64,000 bases of DNA from Plasmodiophora brassicae (GCA_039704465.1 JASFAU010000020.1:186001-250000), one strand, 5' to 3'. Counted from the stretch's first letter, positions 10,326-22,579 are shown. Program-made: numbers and translations. Notes: a model not told the origin generated them from the letters alone.

Positions 10326-11615
10326 TTAGGACATGGCGCTCTGTATCAGTAGAATGTCGAGGGCGCTCTCCAGGTTGCCACCCGTCTCCTGCAGGGCGAA
10401 TTCGGCGTCTGGGCGAGAGAACCCCATGTGACAGAGCCTCCCAACGTCCTCCGACGACAGATCAAAGTGGCGATCGTCGACGACGATCGGGCCGTCGCCA
10501 AATCGTTGGACGACGCTGAACGGAGGTTCGCCGTCTGACTCGCATGAGGGTCCCTCTCCCATTTCCGGCCGTATCGGCAAGCATCCAGATCTCCATTTGC
10601 GGGCAGCCTTCGTGGGTGTGGGCGACGCGAACCACGACGATATCACAGACAGCGACAACGGGCTGCACAGGTCGGGGCATTGGACGACCGCGCCGATCGC
10701 CGATCGCTGCGCGCGGATACGGTTGAAGAAGGATTGCAATGGGACGACGATGTCGTCGATCAGGTCGAATCCATTGTGGCCGACGCCTTCAGCCAGAACG
10801 ATCTGCTTGTTCTCCGATGGACATCTCTCGAACAGACGCACCGACTGCGCGCCAACGGTAAGCATCCAGATAGCCATAACGGACAGTCGTGTGCGACACC
10901 CACCTGGTCGCATGGTATCATTTCGTCCTGCGTCCCGTGTATGAATATCGCCGGGCATCGCACCTCCCGTATGTGCCGATGATTGACGAACCGATCGGAG
11001 ATCAGGTAACTGGCCAGCGTACCGACCAGGTGCTTCGCGACGGATCGCACCGATTCGTAGGCGGCAAGCAGCACCAGACCGCCGGCATCGAACTGCGACG
11101 CCAGGTGGACCGCGGGTCCCGTCCCGATCGACACGCCGAGTAAGATCAGGTTCGACACCGGCCAGGACAGCTCCCTGGTCGCGAACGAAAACGCAGCCTC
11201 TGCCGCGCGCAACGCCCCCGACTCATTCGCAACGCCTTTGTAAATGCCATAACCGGGGTACTCAACCGCCAGCACCTGCGCCCGCACCGTCAGTACGAAC
11301 TAATGGCACTACAGCGCGGCATCAGCGGTGTCGTACACTGATGCGGACCGTGTTGGACAGCGCGTTCATCAGGTCGCGCAGGAAAACGACGGCGCCGCCC
11401 AGGTCCTCCCCGTTTCCGTGGAAGAACAGGACGAGGAACTCGGAGGCGGGCCACCGCAGCAGGACGGCCGGGGCGACGCCGCCGCGCGCCCGGTCGCCCG
11501 GGTCCGGCATCCAGACGAGCTCGGTCGGGAACGACGCCGCCGTGTACGTCGGCGGGCGCGGCGCCGGGAACACGATCCGGTTCACGAAGCTGGTGTCCTT
11601 CGTGAAGAACGCCAT
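10326..11615 (-). CDS. ABHD17-like alpha/beta hydrolase with C-terminal UBA domain
   Basis: From the ATG at 11615 the exon reads FVNRIVFPAPRPPTYTA, then LVLFFHGNGEDLGG (oxyanion HGN motif). An intron of about 49 bp (GTCCGC...ATTAG, near 11289-11337) leads to VLAVEYPGYGIYKG. The nucleophile elbow is GVSIGTGP and the acid segment FIHGTQDEMIP. A third exon supplies the histidine (EGVGHNGFDL). The Ser-Asp-His triad is complete. After a variable linker the protein ends with DVGRLCHMGFSRPDAEFAL and ESALDILL, a UBA ubiquitin-binding fold. ABHD17 enzymes are protein depalmitoylases; substrate here is unknown. The UBA is in a frame that an intron must connect (around 10500-10720), so the fusion needs cDNA support; otherwise the UBA could be a separate small gene. 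Confidence 0.75.
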
Positions 11616-11939
11616 TTGCGCCAAACGCAACCACAAAAAAGCGACCGGCGCCGCGTGCCCTGCGTTGCTCCCACACAGGGTGACACAAGCCGCGCGCAAC
11701 GTGCACTGGACAGGCCCCCCGCGCTGACTGGCGCAAACCAGAAATTTTCGACTGGCGGACGCAGCCCACGCAGCGTCCGTCCGACCCGGCACCGGCACGG
11801 CACGGGGCGCATGCAGTTGTTGCCTATAGCGTTACAATATCGATTCATTTTGGTGTTGGGGTGTGGGTTGGGGGGTGCGGGACAGGTCTGTGGGGGCGTC
11901 GTCGTCGTTGTCGCCGACCACTCGCGGCGCGCGACGCCG

Positions 11940-14900
11940 TCAATCGACAATGCGGACGCCATGGAGCTGGTTGGGATTCACCTTGTTCCGCTGCTGGTAG
12001 ATGTACCGGCCGAGCTTGAAGACGGCGACTTTGGTTACTGTGGGGATCGGTCAGCACGGACAGAGGGGAGCATTCCATTGATCGGGATCGTACGGTCTTG
12101 GATGAAGAACCAACACAGGCAGTAGATCCAGATGAAGACGACGTTGAGGATTTCGATTGCTTCTGCACCTTCCCCGAATGGCCATGTTAGCGACAGGATC
12201 GTCGACATCGCCACGGCGAATAGCGCAGCACCGAACAGGACACCGCTGTCAAGCCCCGCATTAGACGATGTACAAGACAGTTCAGGGCGCGACAAGGGCC
12301 ACCTCGGTCGGCTCGAGAAGCAGGGATCGGCCCCGGTACGTGCGGAGAATATTGTCAGGAAATCAGACAGACTGACTTTGACTGTTGCGAATGGTCAGAG
12401 TAAGACGCTGTCCGCTTTCTCAACACGTTATCGTACGATAAATGCACGTCACGACGTTCCCGTATGTTAAGGGTTCGATGCCGATGCGCGCGAAGAGGGA
12501 ACTTGGCCTGGCGACAGTATAAGAACCCACGATATCGACGGACGTGTTTCTGCAACTTACGAATGGGAGTCTAAGGCGAGATACAGTAGCAGGATGGAGG
12601 AACTGCAGGCCACGATGCCAAGGGTGAATGCCATACCCCAGAGACGAAGCATGACCCAGGACTGTGGCGTTTTTGGTGGCGTGACCCGGTCGTATGCGAT
12701 ACTCACCTGCAAATAGTTAACCTCAGGGTCGGCTTCGTGTTTGGTATTCATGCTTACAATCGTGCCATCGTTCAGTACTGTGATGACGATCAACGCGATA
12801 ACGGGCATGGTCCAGTATTCGTGCTCATATCCAGAGAAGAAGCTGTTGGGCTGCAGCCACAGGACACCGATGAAGAAGAAGCACAGCAGCTGGAACGTTG
12901 CGGCGATTCGGTACACGAGGAACGAATGCATGCGACAAAAGATTCGCCTGGAAATGACAATGGCCTATCGCAATCATGCTTAGAAGCTTCAAAGGTATCA
13001 AGCGTTTCACCGGGCACATACCTCGACAATGGCGTTGAGACCCGGTGCAGTAAGAATGATGTGTGCTGCCGCACGAGCAGCATCCGTGGCGCCTTGCACA
13101 GCCTGTACGATGCTTGGTAAGTGCTGTCTGCCGATTGCAAAATCAGTTCACCCACAATGCCAACGCTCGCATTCTTCAGGGCGGGTGCATCATTTACACC
13201 ATCCCCAGTCATCCCGACAATGTAGCCGGCTTGCTTCAGGGCCTCGACAATGACGAATTTATGCTCGGGGAGAGCCTGTGAGAACCCGTCCTTGGACATG
13301 ATCAGCCCTGCGAAATCGTGGCCGAGCGTTGGCGGAACGGAGAGCTTGCCACCGCTGAGGTCAATAGTCGGCAACTCGCCATGTGTGCACTGCATGATGT
13401 CGCCACGTCCAAGCTCCAGCGCCTTTGACGTTTCCACTGCGACCAGCTGGTGGTCACCGGTAATCATCTTGACGATGACACCGTAATCGTTCGCCTTCTT
13501 GATGGTTGCTTTCGAGTCAGGACTGCATCGCAGCAGCACCATCAGATTCGTTGTCCCGTAAACACTAGGAATCGGTATACCGGGGCGGATCCAGGAAGGA
13601 CAAGATTCCCATCATCGTCCAAGCGCCTTCGGCGTTTGTTCGCGCAACGGCCAACGAGCGAACACCTCGTGATGCAAGATCCACGACGGAAGCCTCTACC
13701 GCTCTCTGTGGCGGTCCCAGTGTTACACACGACAAGGTATGATAGGAGCACGACACCAGCTGACCTCGATTCGGTCTTTGTCATCGCACAGGTTGAGAAG
13801 GACGTGTGGAGCGCCCTTGGAAACTTTGTAGATGTTTCCTGGTACGTCATATGTCAGATGTGACGTTAGGTTCTGATGCACGGCATGGTACCAGATGGGT
13901 CCTTGATGACAGCCTCTGTACGCTTCAGCGATGCGTCGAACGGCGTATAGTCGAGCTGCTCGTACTTATTGCACTCGTCGACGTTAGTCACGCCAAGAAT
14001 CTAATCGACGCGAATCAGTCGTCGTGCCCCACGCAAGCTGCCAATGTCCAGCTGGACCATTGTGTCCAGCGCATCCTTTGGCGGCTCCTTCCACTTCGTT
14101 GCCAGCGACGCGTGCAGCAGAACGTCGTCGCGTGTAATGTTAGGTAGGAAAGCGGGGCATTCCTGCTGGATCATCATCTTGTTTAACGTCAGCGTCCCCG
14201 TCTTGTCGGAACACAGGACGGTAATGCCGGACAACCGCTCGATTGAGGACAAGCGGGCGACAATCGCCTGCGACGGAAATCGACGTCAGGTCCGGGATTA
14301 CGCGGCCCAACAACATCGTTACCGAATGCGAAGAGAGTTCGCGACTGCCAAGCGCCAGTGTTGCGGTCACGACCACTTCCATGGCAATTGGGATGGACGC
14401 GACCATCAGAACGACGACGAATCCGAGGGACTCTCTGAAGTTCTGCCCGTGCACCAAGAGAACAGCCAATGTGATGCCGCAGAGGACGAAAGACAATGCC
14501 AGGAGCACAAGCACGACATGCAGCAGCAACTTTTGAAGTTCGCCCAGCTCGTCGCCGCCGACCTGCAGCAAGGCGGCTGTCTTGCCGTAGAACGTCTGCA
14601 TACCGGTCAGGTAGACGGTGGCTTCAACTTCACCTCTGGCAATTGTGGAGCCCATGCGGGTAACGTCGCCCTTGTTCATTCGAACAGGTAGCGACTCACC
14701 TACGGCATACGTTATTAGCACGTACAGGTCGATACCGAGAGCACGAATGCGGACCTGTGAGCGACGACTGGTCGACGTGCACGGCCCCGTGGTTGATGAT
14801 GCAATCGGCAGGGACAGCCGACCCTGAACTGAGTGTGACGCAGTCGCCAGGCACGAGCAGCGCCGCGTGTATCGTCTGCCATTGGCCGTCACGTTTGACC

Positions 14901-15761
14901 TGGGCCACTGTTTCCACGTATGTAAGTTCCAGCGCGCGTTTGTCAAATTCGTCAACAGCGTGCCCTACTTGGCTTTAGGGTGGCCTTCAACGCAGCGACC
15001 GCGTTGCCAGCCTTCCGCGCCTCTGTGAATCCTACGGTGCCGTTGATGCACTGAAGAACGAAGAGGATGACGGCATCGGTCCAGTTTTCGAGACTCAGCT
15101 CGACGATCATGGCGATCCAGATGCCGATTGGCATGGGAGCCGTGAATTGCTCGACGAACAGCTTCCACATGGGCTTCGCGTTCTCGACCAGCTCATTGCG
15201 GCCGTGCACCTTCAGGAGCTCTTCTGCCTGCTGCGTGGTCAACCCCGTCGAATACGGTATCGGGGGCATCTGCTCCTCGTCGCCTTTCAAGGACGCGCGG
15301 TGCTTGTCGCTTCGCGCTGAGTGGAAGTTGTCATGGAGATCCTTCAGGTCAGGGATCTTCCCCGATTCCTTCACGTTCTCGGCTTCGTCGCTGACCTCCT
15401 TCTTCGTCATCGGGCGAGGTGTCCCGGTAGCGCCATGGTCGGCCTTGCCGTCTTCGCCGAACAAGTACCTCGCCGACCCGTGATCATGACGATATAGAAC
15501 GGGATCCGCGTCCGAGTTATGACCAGGCTGTTTGCTGGCGCTCTGGGATGCACCGCCTTCCTGCTTCTTATCCGCTCCGGCGTCGACAATGATGGACTTC
15601 GGGTCATCGCCAGCGGCGTTGGAGCCCATGGTCGCCGCCCCGTCCCCACCGCCGTCGCGTTTGTTCGACGACGAGTACGGTCGTACTAATGGATCCGTTT
15701 GCACCTTAGGCCGGTCGGGTACAGTTGCCCAGTCGTTCGCCAACGGTGTACCGGTAGGCAC
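11940..15761 (-). CDS. Plasma-membrane-type P-type H+-ATPase (P3A)
   Basis: Proton-exporting P-type ATPase that energises the plasma membrane. The N-terminus is a hydrophilic extension of about 150 residues rich in Asp, Lys, Ser and Gly. It is followed by [20 protein letters not shown] and membrane helices ([15 protein letters not shown]). [17 protein letters not shown] and SSLTG-ES (split by an intron) form the actuator. [13 protein letters not shown] carries the phosphorylated Asp, [10 protein letters not shown] follows, and [14 protein letters not shown] is the hinge. Introns then connect [23 protein letters not shown] and the last helices ([18 protein letters not shown]). A 56-bp intron (GTACGATC...CCACAG) joins this to a last exon ending QLHGVRIVD with a TGA at 11940-11942. 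At least eight introns. Fungal and plant pumps are the nearest remembered relatives; the long N-terminus is unusual. Confidence 0.93.
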
Positions 15762-17147
15762 GCAGACCGGTTAACGCGCTGATTCGCTCTCGGCCGATCC
15801 CGAGATTCTCGACAACGTTTGCACCACTAGGTGCGCACGACCTGACCGCTGATCATCTACGTTCTGAACGATATAGCCGGCGCCAGGAGTCACTCCATCG
15901 CCTCCCCGTCTGTGACGGCCGTCAGGTCGTGCCCACAGTAGTACAGAGTCAGCACTCGCAACGCGTCGTAGCCACAAACCCTTCCTTATTCGCATGAACC
16001 CAGGAACGGTCATCCTGCAGAATAGGATCAGCTGTCTGTTTATCAGACCAATACGCCACCTAATTCGCCTACACGTGTCGGCGGCCGGTCGTACCAATGT
16101 CGCCATTAACGAATTCGGAACCCTAAGAGGTTGGTCTTCATAGGCTGTGGGGTCACCTTCAGTTCGTTGACAACTGCTTTGTCATCGGCAGCTGAGTGCT
16201 CATGAACTACGTAGCCGGTGAAGCAGTCAGCGACTTCGAAATGCAATAACGACGCCAGACGCGTTGGTCACCTGAACTGTGTCGCCGCTGTCAATCAACG
16301 CCCGTCTCGCTAGAAGACGATGGTCCGGATAGAGGAGCCTGGCGTTCTGGAGCTGGGAGGTGACCATCGGGCACTGTGAGAGGCAGAGGCTGCGTTGGAC
16401 CGGCGCGCTGCAGTGCTGAATGGTCATCTCCCAGCTTTAGACCAACGTACATGTGATGAGTTTTTCACCGTCAATCGCTTTCTTCTGGCCGTCGAGCGCC
16501 TTCAAACACCTAGCCGTCGCGATACTGGCTGTATATACGAGGGCAGAATGTGAGGTACGTTCTTTGGAGCACGGAAGTCCTCCGATGATAGATCGATACC
16601 GACGTCGTGCACTGGGGTTGGGAGGGTCGGCAGGGGTTCCCAACCCTGCCTTGGCTTGTCTGGGCCGGTTGTGAGGCGACAGAGGCGAGGCCATCAAATG
16701 AAGACCGCAAGTGCATCGACAGAAACGGCGCTCTTGTTGGGGCGTCGAAGTCGACTTCATCGACCACTCCAGAACCTCCGGAGTCGACTCTCTGGTCGCT
16801 ACGACGTTCTGCCATCCCTACATAGGCTCGTGGAAGAGTGGGCGGGGGGGGGGGGGGGCCATGAGGCCATTCGTTCCGCCGTTGCCGACGGGACTCGGGA
16901 GAGCGTGCGCGGCCCTCAATCGCGTCATCAAAACAGTTGTTTCGGGTTCTGTCCGCCGGGACGATCGTTTGCTGGCGGTGTCGCCTCGCCGCACGAATCG
17001 TTGGACATGCCCGAAGCCGACGATGGCAACGCTGGTCCGATCTCCTCGCGATGCGCGTCGTTCGTCCGCAGATGCCGACCGGCGCTTGCGGTTTGTGATA
17101 CTGAATTGTGTGTCTCGGCCAGTTCTGATCGGTGGGATCACCATCAG
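15762..17147. other. Unresolved interval
   Basis: No gene can be assembled. Fragments with protein-like composition occur on the minus strand (for example DSGDTVQVTNASGVVIAF near 16240-16300, and KALDGQKKAIDGEKLITCTLV ending at 16437), but they are short and not linkable. A run of 15 G lies at 16844-16858. Confidence 0.4.
16844..16858 (+). repeat. G15 homopolymer
   Basis: Fifteen consecutive G, preceded by GGC. It is either a slippage-prone tract or an assembly artefact, and is outside any supported coding exon. Confidence 0.9.
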
Positions 17148-19392
17148 ATGGAGGTAACCGACGCTGACGACGGCGATCTCGCCGCCAATTTCGCCAACGC
17201 TGCGGTTGTGGACGCGCTGCATGACTTGTCGCTGGAGTTCGTGGACCTGGCCACTGATCTCCTGCTGGCGCTCCCCAAGCGAGCGGCCCAGCCAGACGAA
17301 CATTCAGGTGAAACCTCGTGTTTTCCGCAGAGGCGACGAGCATTCTCACGTGGACTCATTGTTAATTTCAGCGCAACCGTCTGCGAAGGCCGGTCCATCC
17401 TGCAGTGATGACGGAGCGTTCCTGACGAACCTGTTCGACGTACTCCATAGCGCCGTTTCACTAGATCGCTGGATTAGGGAACAATCGAATCTGCTTTGTC
17501 AGGGTGCAGCGATCGTTGATCGGCACAATCCGCGAAAACACGAACGCAATCACGTGTCCGACATCACCGTTATTGGATGCCGGCATAAGGTCAGCATAAC
17601 GATTGATCCAAATTCCAGTGCTCCCCCAACCTGACTAGAGTTCCAGGTCGAGGCCGATGCACTTTGGTTCCTCACGTCTCCGTTCCCCATGTTCTCAGCG
17701 TTCGCTCGTGGCATGGACTACAATCCGAAAATCACTGGAGCTCGGGAACAATTGCTGGACGCCTTGGACGCTTGCTTCCGCCTGTTCGAACACCAAACAG
17801 AGTACGGTCTACCTTGTTAAATACTGGACGGACAGATATTTGACACGCCTCCGCCTAGAATCCATAACATTGAGGCCATGGCTGGCTGTCTCTACCTTCT
17901 CGAATGCTGCGATCCGGGCGACAACGTTATTCGTCGCTGTTGCCGACCGGAGACGCTGCGATTCCTGTTTGAAAACTCGGATGACTATCTCATTTCGTTT
18001 CTTCGAAACTCGGTCGAGCCCTTGTGCCAGCTGGGGTTCATGAGCGAATCGCGAGGCATCCTTCGCGAGGCTGTTCAAGGCGTTCAGCAACGAAGGCGGG
18101 AATATGTCCTGTCGTTTGGGGTCCCGAACCCAGACGACCTGATCGACCCGTGCCTGACGATCGCGTGTGACCTGGTTCTTCCTTCGTGGAAAACGTTTGC
18201 GATCATCGAGGAGGCAGATCTGAGCGGAGGTCTGCTGGTCGTGGCCCCACCATTCCTGCTGGAACTCTTCGACCGTCCAGGGAAATGCAAACGGCAGCGC
18301 GTGTTTGTTGCTGGCCTGCTCCATTTACCGCTGGTCGTGGGACCGATCCCGCGTGCTGTTCCAGCGTTCCCCGATCCCAGCGCGACACGAATTACGTCCG
18401 ACCTTACTGACGACGATGTCGACAGCATAGCGGATGCATTCGCAGAGGCGTCGGCATGCGCCTTGCTGCCGACCACGCTGGTCGACATTCTCCTGGTGGT
18501 TTTCGATAACGAAGCGGGACTGACGTCTGCATTGTCTCGAGGGTATCCGCAACAGTTCGCCGGGTTGTACGTTCTTCCGGTTGCCTTCCGCTCCCGTTCA
18601 GCGTCGTCAAAGTTCCCGCTCCCTGCCATTGCCAGGCATCGCAGCAACTGGAACGAGACGCTGTCTCCTGGTTTCATGATGGCTGCCCCGGACGTATCCC
18701 CAGTCGTTCTATGCACGGGCGTATACGTCCAGCTCACCAATGGTCACCGCCTAATGGTCGGGGCAACGCACGGGTTCTTCCGCCCCGAACGTCAAACAAT
18801 ATCGCTTTCCTGCTTTCGCGATAGCATGTCTTCCCAGCAAGATCGCCTCAATGGCACCCCGGTGTATCATCGAGACAAGCGCGAGCTTATCGGTCGCCTC
18901 GCATACGTCGTCGACGATATCACGCGCGTCCGTTCGCTGGAAGATTGCGACGACATGAACCGCTTTGATTACTGCTTCATAGATCTGGTGCCGGGAGTTC
19001 GCCAACGATATAACAACACCGTCCAGGGCACTCGTCTTCGCCGCTTTCTCCCCCTAACCAGCCGTAAAATCAGACCGCCAACGTTGCCGTTGAGGTCAGA
19101 TTACGTTACGCCGTTTCGGTTGTACGTGCATAGCGAAGTGATGGCCAACGTTGGCCTCAAGTGCCCTGTGCCCTACTTCGTCCGTTACGAGTTCGCCCGT
19201 CGGCGTGGGCGAACCCGTTCCCTTGTTTTGTCTCTTCCCGGTTTCGATCGGCCAATGGATGGGTGGTGTAACTCACCGTTGTTCGATGTTGATGGCAACG
19301 TCTATGGAAAGTTTCGCGAAATCATGGACTCGCCAGGATTGTTTGCTGTCGCGGAGGCTCCTCCAGTTCTGGACGGTGCTCACATCATCTGA
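17148..19392 (+). CDS. Unknown protein, C-terminal chymotrypsin-like region
   Basis: Four exons chain cleanly: ATG at 17148 (MEVTDADDGDLAANFANA), intron 17308-17371, FLTNLFDVLHSAVSLDRW, intron 17590-17640, VEADALWFLTSPFPMFSAF, intron 17802-17858, then one long exon of about 510 codons to 19392. The product is about 690 residues. I do not recognise a named family. The last 200 residues have three spaced motifs reminiscent of chymotrypsin-fold proteases: a histidine in HRLMVGATHGFF, an aspartate in FDYCFIDLVPG, and DGWCNSPLFDVDGNVYGKF, where Cys sits in the place of the usual Ser nucleophile. No signal peptide. The protease suggestion is tentative; exon structure is well supported by uninterrupted reading and consensus splice sites. 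Confidence 0.7.
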
Positions 19393-20082
19393 CCCTTCCC
19401 GCTTGTCGCGCAACTGGGTCTCATCTATCTATCAGTTGTCTGTCCCGCCCTGCTGCCAATTGCCGATATTCTGTTTGCACCGTCTGGTTTGTACTGGAGT
19501 CACCCGTGCCTCTGCGTGTGCCTCTGCGTGCCTCTGCGATAGCATCTATTCATTTCATCTTTTCGGAGTCGTGTCTGGGGTTTCTCCTCACTGTCCGACG
19601 AAGTGTCACGTGTCATAGAAGCGGCCGACGCTTCCCCTGCCATATTTTTAACACTCGTTGACCGTACCATTTGCTGGATGATTTCATCCGGCAGTGGGAT
19701 TCCCCTGAAGGCTGATGTTCTAGAACAGTCACTGACGGTTACTGAACACAGTCTGCCCTCGTTCAGCGGTGAAGTCGAGACAGTAATTGGTCCAGGTCAA
19801 ACAGCAGAGACACAGTTGCGATTCTCTCGGGGCAATGGAGCGAAATGCAAGCGCCCTACAACAGTCTGGGCAGCACCGTCTGCAGAACAGGTGCATGACA
19901 TAAGCCGCGTTCTTGTTCCACCGTGCCGGCCCGCGTCCACCGTTCCTGTGTTTACAAATGATCCTCCTCAAGTTGCTTTCGATGCAGGTCGGGCACGCCG
20001 GCGATCTCGTCTCGAGCCACGAGGATGTCGTCAGGCTCTGCACGATCCGTTACCGGGTGCGTCGCGTGCCTGATCAAACCGC
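19393..20082. other. No supported gene
   Basis: Short conflicting ORFs only. A minus-strand stretch near 19800-20000 is Cys-rich (CPTCIES, FCRRCCPDCCRAL) but lacks a start, a domain match or a splice partner. Untranslated regions of the two flanking plus-strand genes probably occupy part of it. Confidence 0.45.
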
Positions 20083-21391
20083 ATGATATCGTCCGTGATC
20101 GTTGCGCTGATCGTCCTGTACGGGGCGATGACCGCCGATGCCGTCTGGTGGCACGGGCAGGTGCTCGACATGCGGGTGACGTACCACGACGACTACACGT
20201 GGAGCGTGATCCCGTACCTGTGGAACAAGGACCCGTCCCGGATCGCCAGGGCCTACGTGCTGTCGCTCGCCCTGCGTAGCCCGTATCCACAGTCGATCCA
20301 GGTCGTCGACGAGACCAACGCCGACATCAACGCCGGTCGCTCGTCGGTCGGCGTCTGGTCGATCAAGCCGCCCGTCAAGTTCGGCCTCGCCGCCAACGCC
20401 ACGTACGCCGGCATGTCGTTCAAGGTCAACTTCAACGGCCCCCTTTGGGGATCCCCCTCCTGCTTCGATGTCGGCATGCTCGCGACGAAGCTCTTCTTCT
20501 TCGACTCGGCATCCGCAGAGTCGGTCTGCGGCGACGGGTGCGTGGGCCTGTCTTCCGCAGGTTGCATCTACCTGTGTTGCTGACTGGCGGTCTAGACTGT
20601 GCCAGGGCGGCAAGACCTGCGAGTTGTGCCCCGACGACTGCGCTGTTGCCGATGGCTCGTGCAACGGCGTGCTGGGCGATGGCGTCTGCAATCCGGCGTC
20701 CGAGAGCTATGACAACGGTTCCGCCCTCGATTGCGACAAGTTCGACGCGGGCAGCTGCAAGAAGCCGTTCACGTCGATATTGGGCTGGGGGCTGACGACG
20801 ACGCTGATCGCCGCCGGCCTGGTCGCGTCGATCTTGTTCGCGGTGGTCGCGGGGCTGTGCTTCCGGTACCAGTCCGAGAGGAAGAAGCTGGTCATAGACG
20901 AGGGCGACGAGGGGCACGCGGCGAAGCGGGTGATGAAACGGGTCACGGATGTCAGCGCGTACGAAGCCGAGATCAAAGCGGAAGGTGACGGGGATAGGTC
21001 AACGGTCTACCTGCACGACGGACGCGAGGTCAGCGATTTGCGACCAGCTCACGACGTGTACAGCGAATACGATCTGGAAGCCGCACCGCAGCGGATCCCC
21101 ATTGAAACGCGGCCGGACGTGTTCACGGAGCGACCATGGGCCGCCCCAGACTCGTCAGCCTCTGCCGAGTCACCGCAACATGCCAAACAGGCCGACACGC
21201 TGGCGAGCGTCGACACGGGGAACGTTGCCAACGAGATCAAATGGGGCACTGATGACGAGGAAGTGGTGGGCGCGCCGTCGAGGGTGCCGGGGTACCTTCA
21301 GAACCCGACATTGCAAATGAGCAGCCAGGAAACCCTCAGGAGACGGGCCAGCAGGCAGGACTCCATCGGGTCTCCCCTGCCGAACCAATAG
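20083..21391 (+). CDS. Cys-rich type I membrane protein
   Basis: Signal peptide MISSVIVALIVLYGAMTADA, then a roughly 150-residue extracellular domain rich in aromatic residues (MRVTYHDDYTWSVIPYLW). A 58-bp intron (20538-20595) joins SVCGDG to LCQGGKTCELCPDDC, giving a Cys-rich stalk of the C-x-DG-x-C/CxxCPxDC type seen in many protist surface proteins. One transmembrane helix (LTTTLIAAGLVASILFAVVAGL) follows, with a basic stop-transfer sequence and a long cytosolic tail of about 165 residues with acidic and Ser-rich segments and RRRASR near the end. A receptor or adhesion role is inferred only from topology. A decayed fragment of its tail region lies at 26329-26400. Confidence 0.8.
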
Positions 21392-21937
21392 TGAAATAGA
21401 ACAGCATTGAGCGGAATTCATTATCACACGATGAGATGTGCCTCTGGTGATCGGCACCTGCAATGCCCGGTATGCCTATATTGCTCCTCTGGTCTAAGTC
21501 AGCCATGGCGACACGCAGGTAGGGGCGATCTGGACACCCTCGATCGGCAACGGGTGCCCCGCCGGGCTCCACTGCCCTGCCGGGCGATCTGCAGGACAGG
21601 CAGCCGCCGCTCGCGTTAACGTAACCGTTACCAGTACGCGCGCCGCACGTACATGTTCCGGTCGTAACAGTCGTGTCGCAACTTGTGGACAGGTTTGGCG
21701 GTTCGCAGGCTCCATGGTGCGCTGTTCTAAAGGTTGCCTCTGACGCCCAGGCCCGTATATCGTCCGAGCAGACAAATTCATCACCCTCGACTCATGTCGA
21801 GTGATTGGATCGCATCGGATCAATGCAGTACCGTATTGCTGCGCGCTTCATGAAATGTGTGTTTGGCCATGGGAGTGTAATCAAGCCCTTGGGTACGGCT
21901 TGTCTCAGAGAGGGCGCCGGGCGTTTTGGACGTCAGG
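21392..21937. other. No supported gene
   Basis: No ORF with motif or codon evidence. It likely contains the 3' regions of the converging genes on either side. Confidence 0.5.
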
Positions 21938-22561
21938 CTAGGCAGCGAGCCGTTCGGTCAGATGAAAGACCAAGGTCCGGCCCACGCCAGCTTGCACGAA
22001 GGTATGGGTGTGCAGGGAGCACCAGGATGTCGTGGTCGCTGCGAAAACTGAATCCGCAAATAAATCTTCAAGCGCAGGTTCATAGTCAACAACGACCTCG
22101 AGGCACAACGTGGCGAACTCGGACAGGAGCGAATACGTTCGTGCGACGTTTTCGATGAACGCAGGCTCGCATAATGGCCGACATGCCTCCAGAGAGAATG
22201 TGGGAAGGACAAGGGAAACCAGAAACCGGCCATTCTGACGTTGCTCAACAGGCCCTAGCAGGCCGAGATCAGGCCTCGGCGCCAGGAACAAGTCGGGAAA
22301 CACTTCCCGAATGCCGGGAATTGTCACTTGTCTGTCTCGCCGCGGTCGCGGCTCTTCGCCTGCGACTGGGCGCCTCTGCGCTTGACGTGTTGCCACGCGG
22401 ACCCTGGGTGTAGTGGCTCGCGCGTGCAGATGCTGATTCGGCATCATCGCCGGCGCCGAGGCACCCGCCATAGTCGAGCCTGCAACATCGAACGGTTGAG
22501 GAATGGCAACGGCTACCGCAGCAAAAGAGACGACAGCAACGACAATGACTTTCGTCAGCAT
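21938..22561 (-). CDS. Small secreted protein, unknown
   Basis: From the Met at 22561 (or 22579) the product starts with a strong signal peptide (MLTKVIVVAVVSFAAVAVA) and is about 207 residues. The middle is Arg/Pro-rich (around RRPVAGEEPRPRRDRQ), and the C-terminal half is better structured (REVFPDLFLAPRPDLGLLG, FSLEACRPLCEPAF) with four cysteines. No intron is needed and no family is recognised. In-frame codons continue upstream to 22744, but the signal peptide decides the start. Confidence 0.55.
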   Translation of the reverse strand: MLTKVIVVAVVSFAAVAVAIPQPFDVAGSTMAGASAPAMMPNQHLHARATTPRVRVATRQAQRRPVAGEEPRPRRDRQVTIPGIREVFPDLFLAPRPDLGLLGPVEQRQNGRFLVSLVLPTFSLEACRPLCEPAFIENVARTYSLLSEFATLCLEVVVDYEPALEDLFADSVFAATTTSWCSLHTHTFVQAGVGRTLVFHLTERLAA

Positions 22562-22579
22562 TGAGGCGGGTCGGTGCAT

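Noticed and set aside
19729..20043. Minus-strand Cys-rich ORF as a zinc-finger gene
   Set aside because: The cysteines do not form a regular zinc-binding spacing, and no start or splice partner was found.
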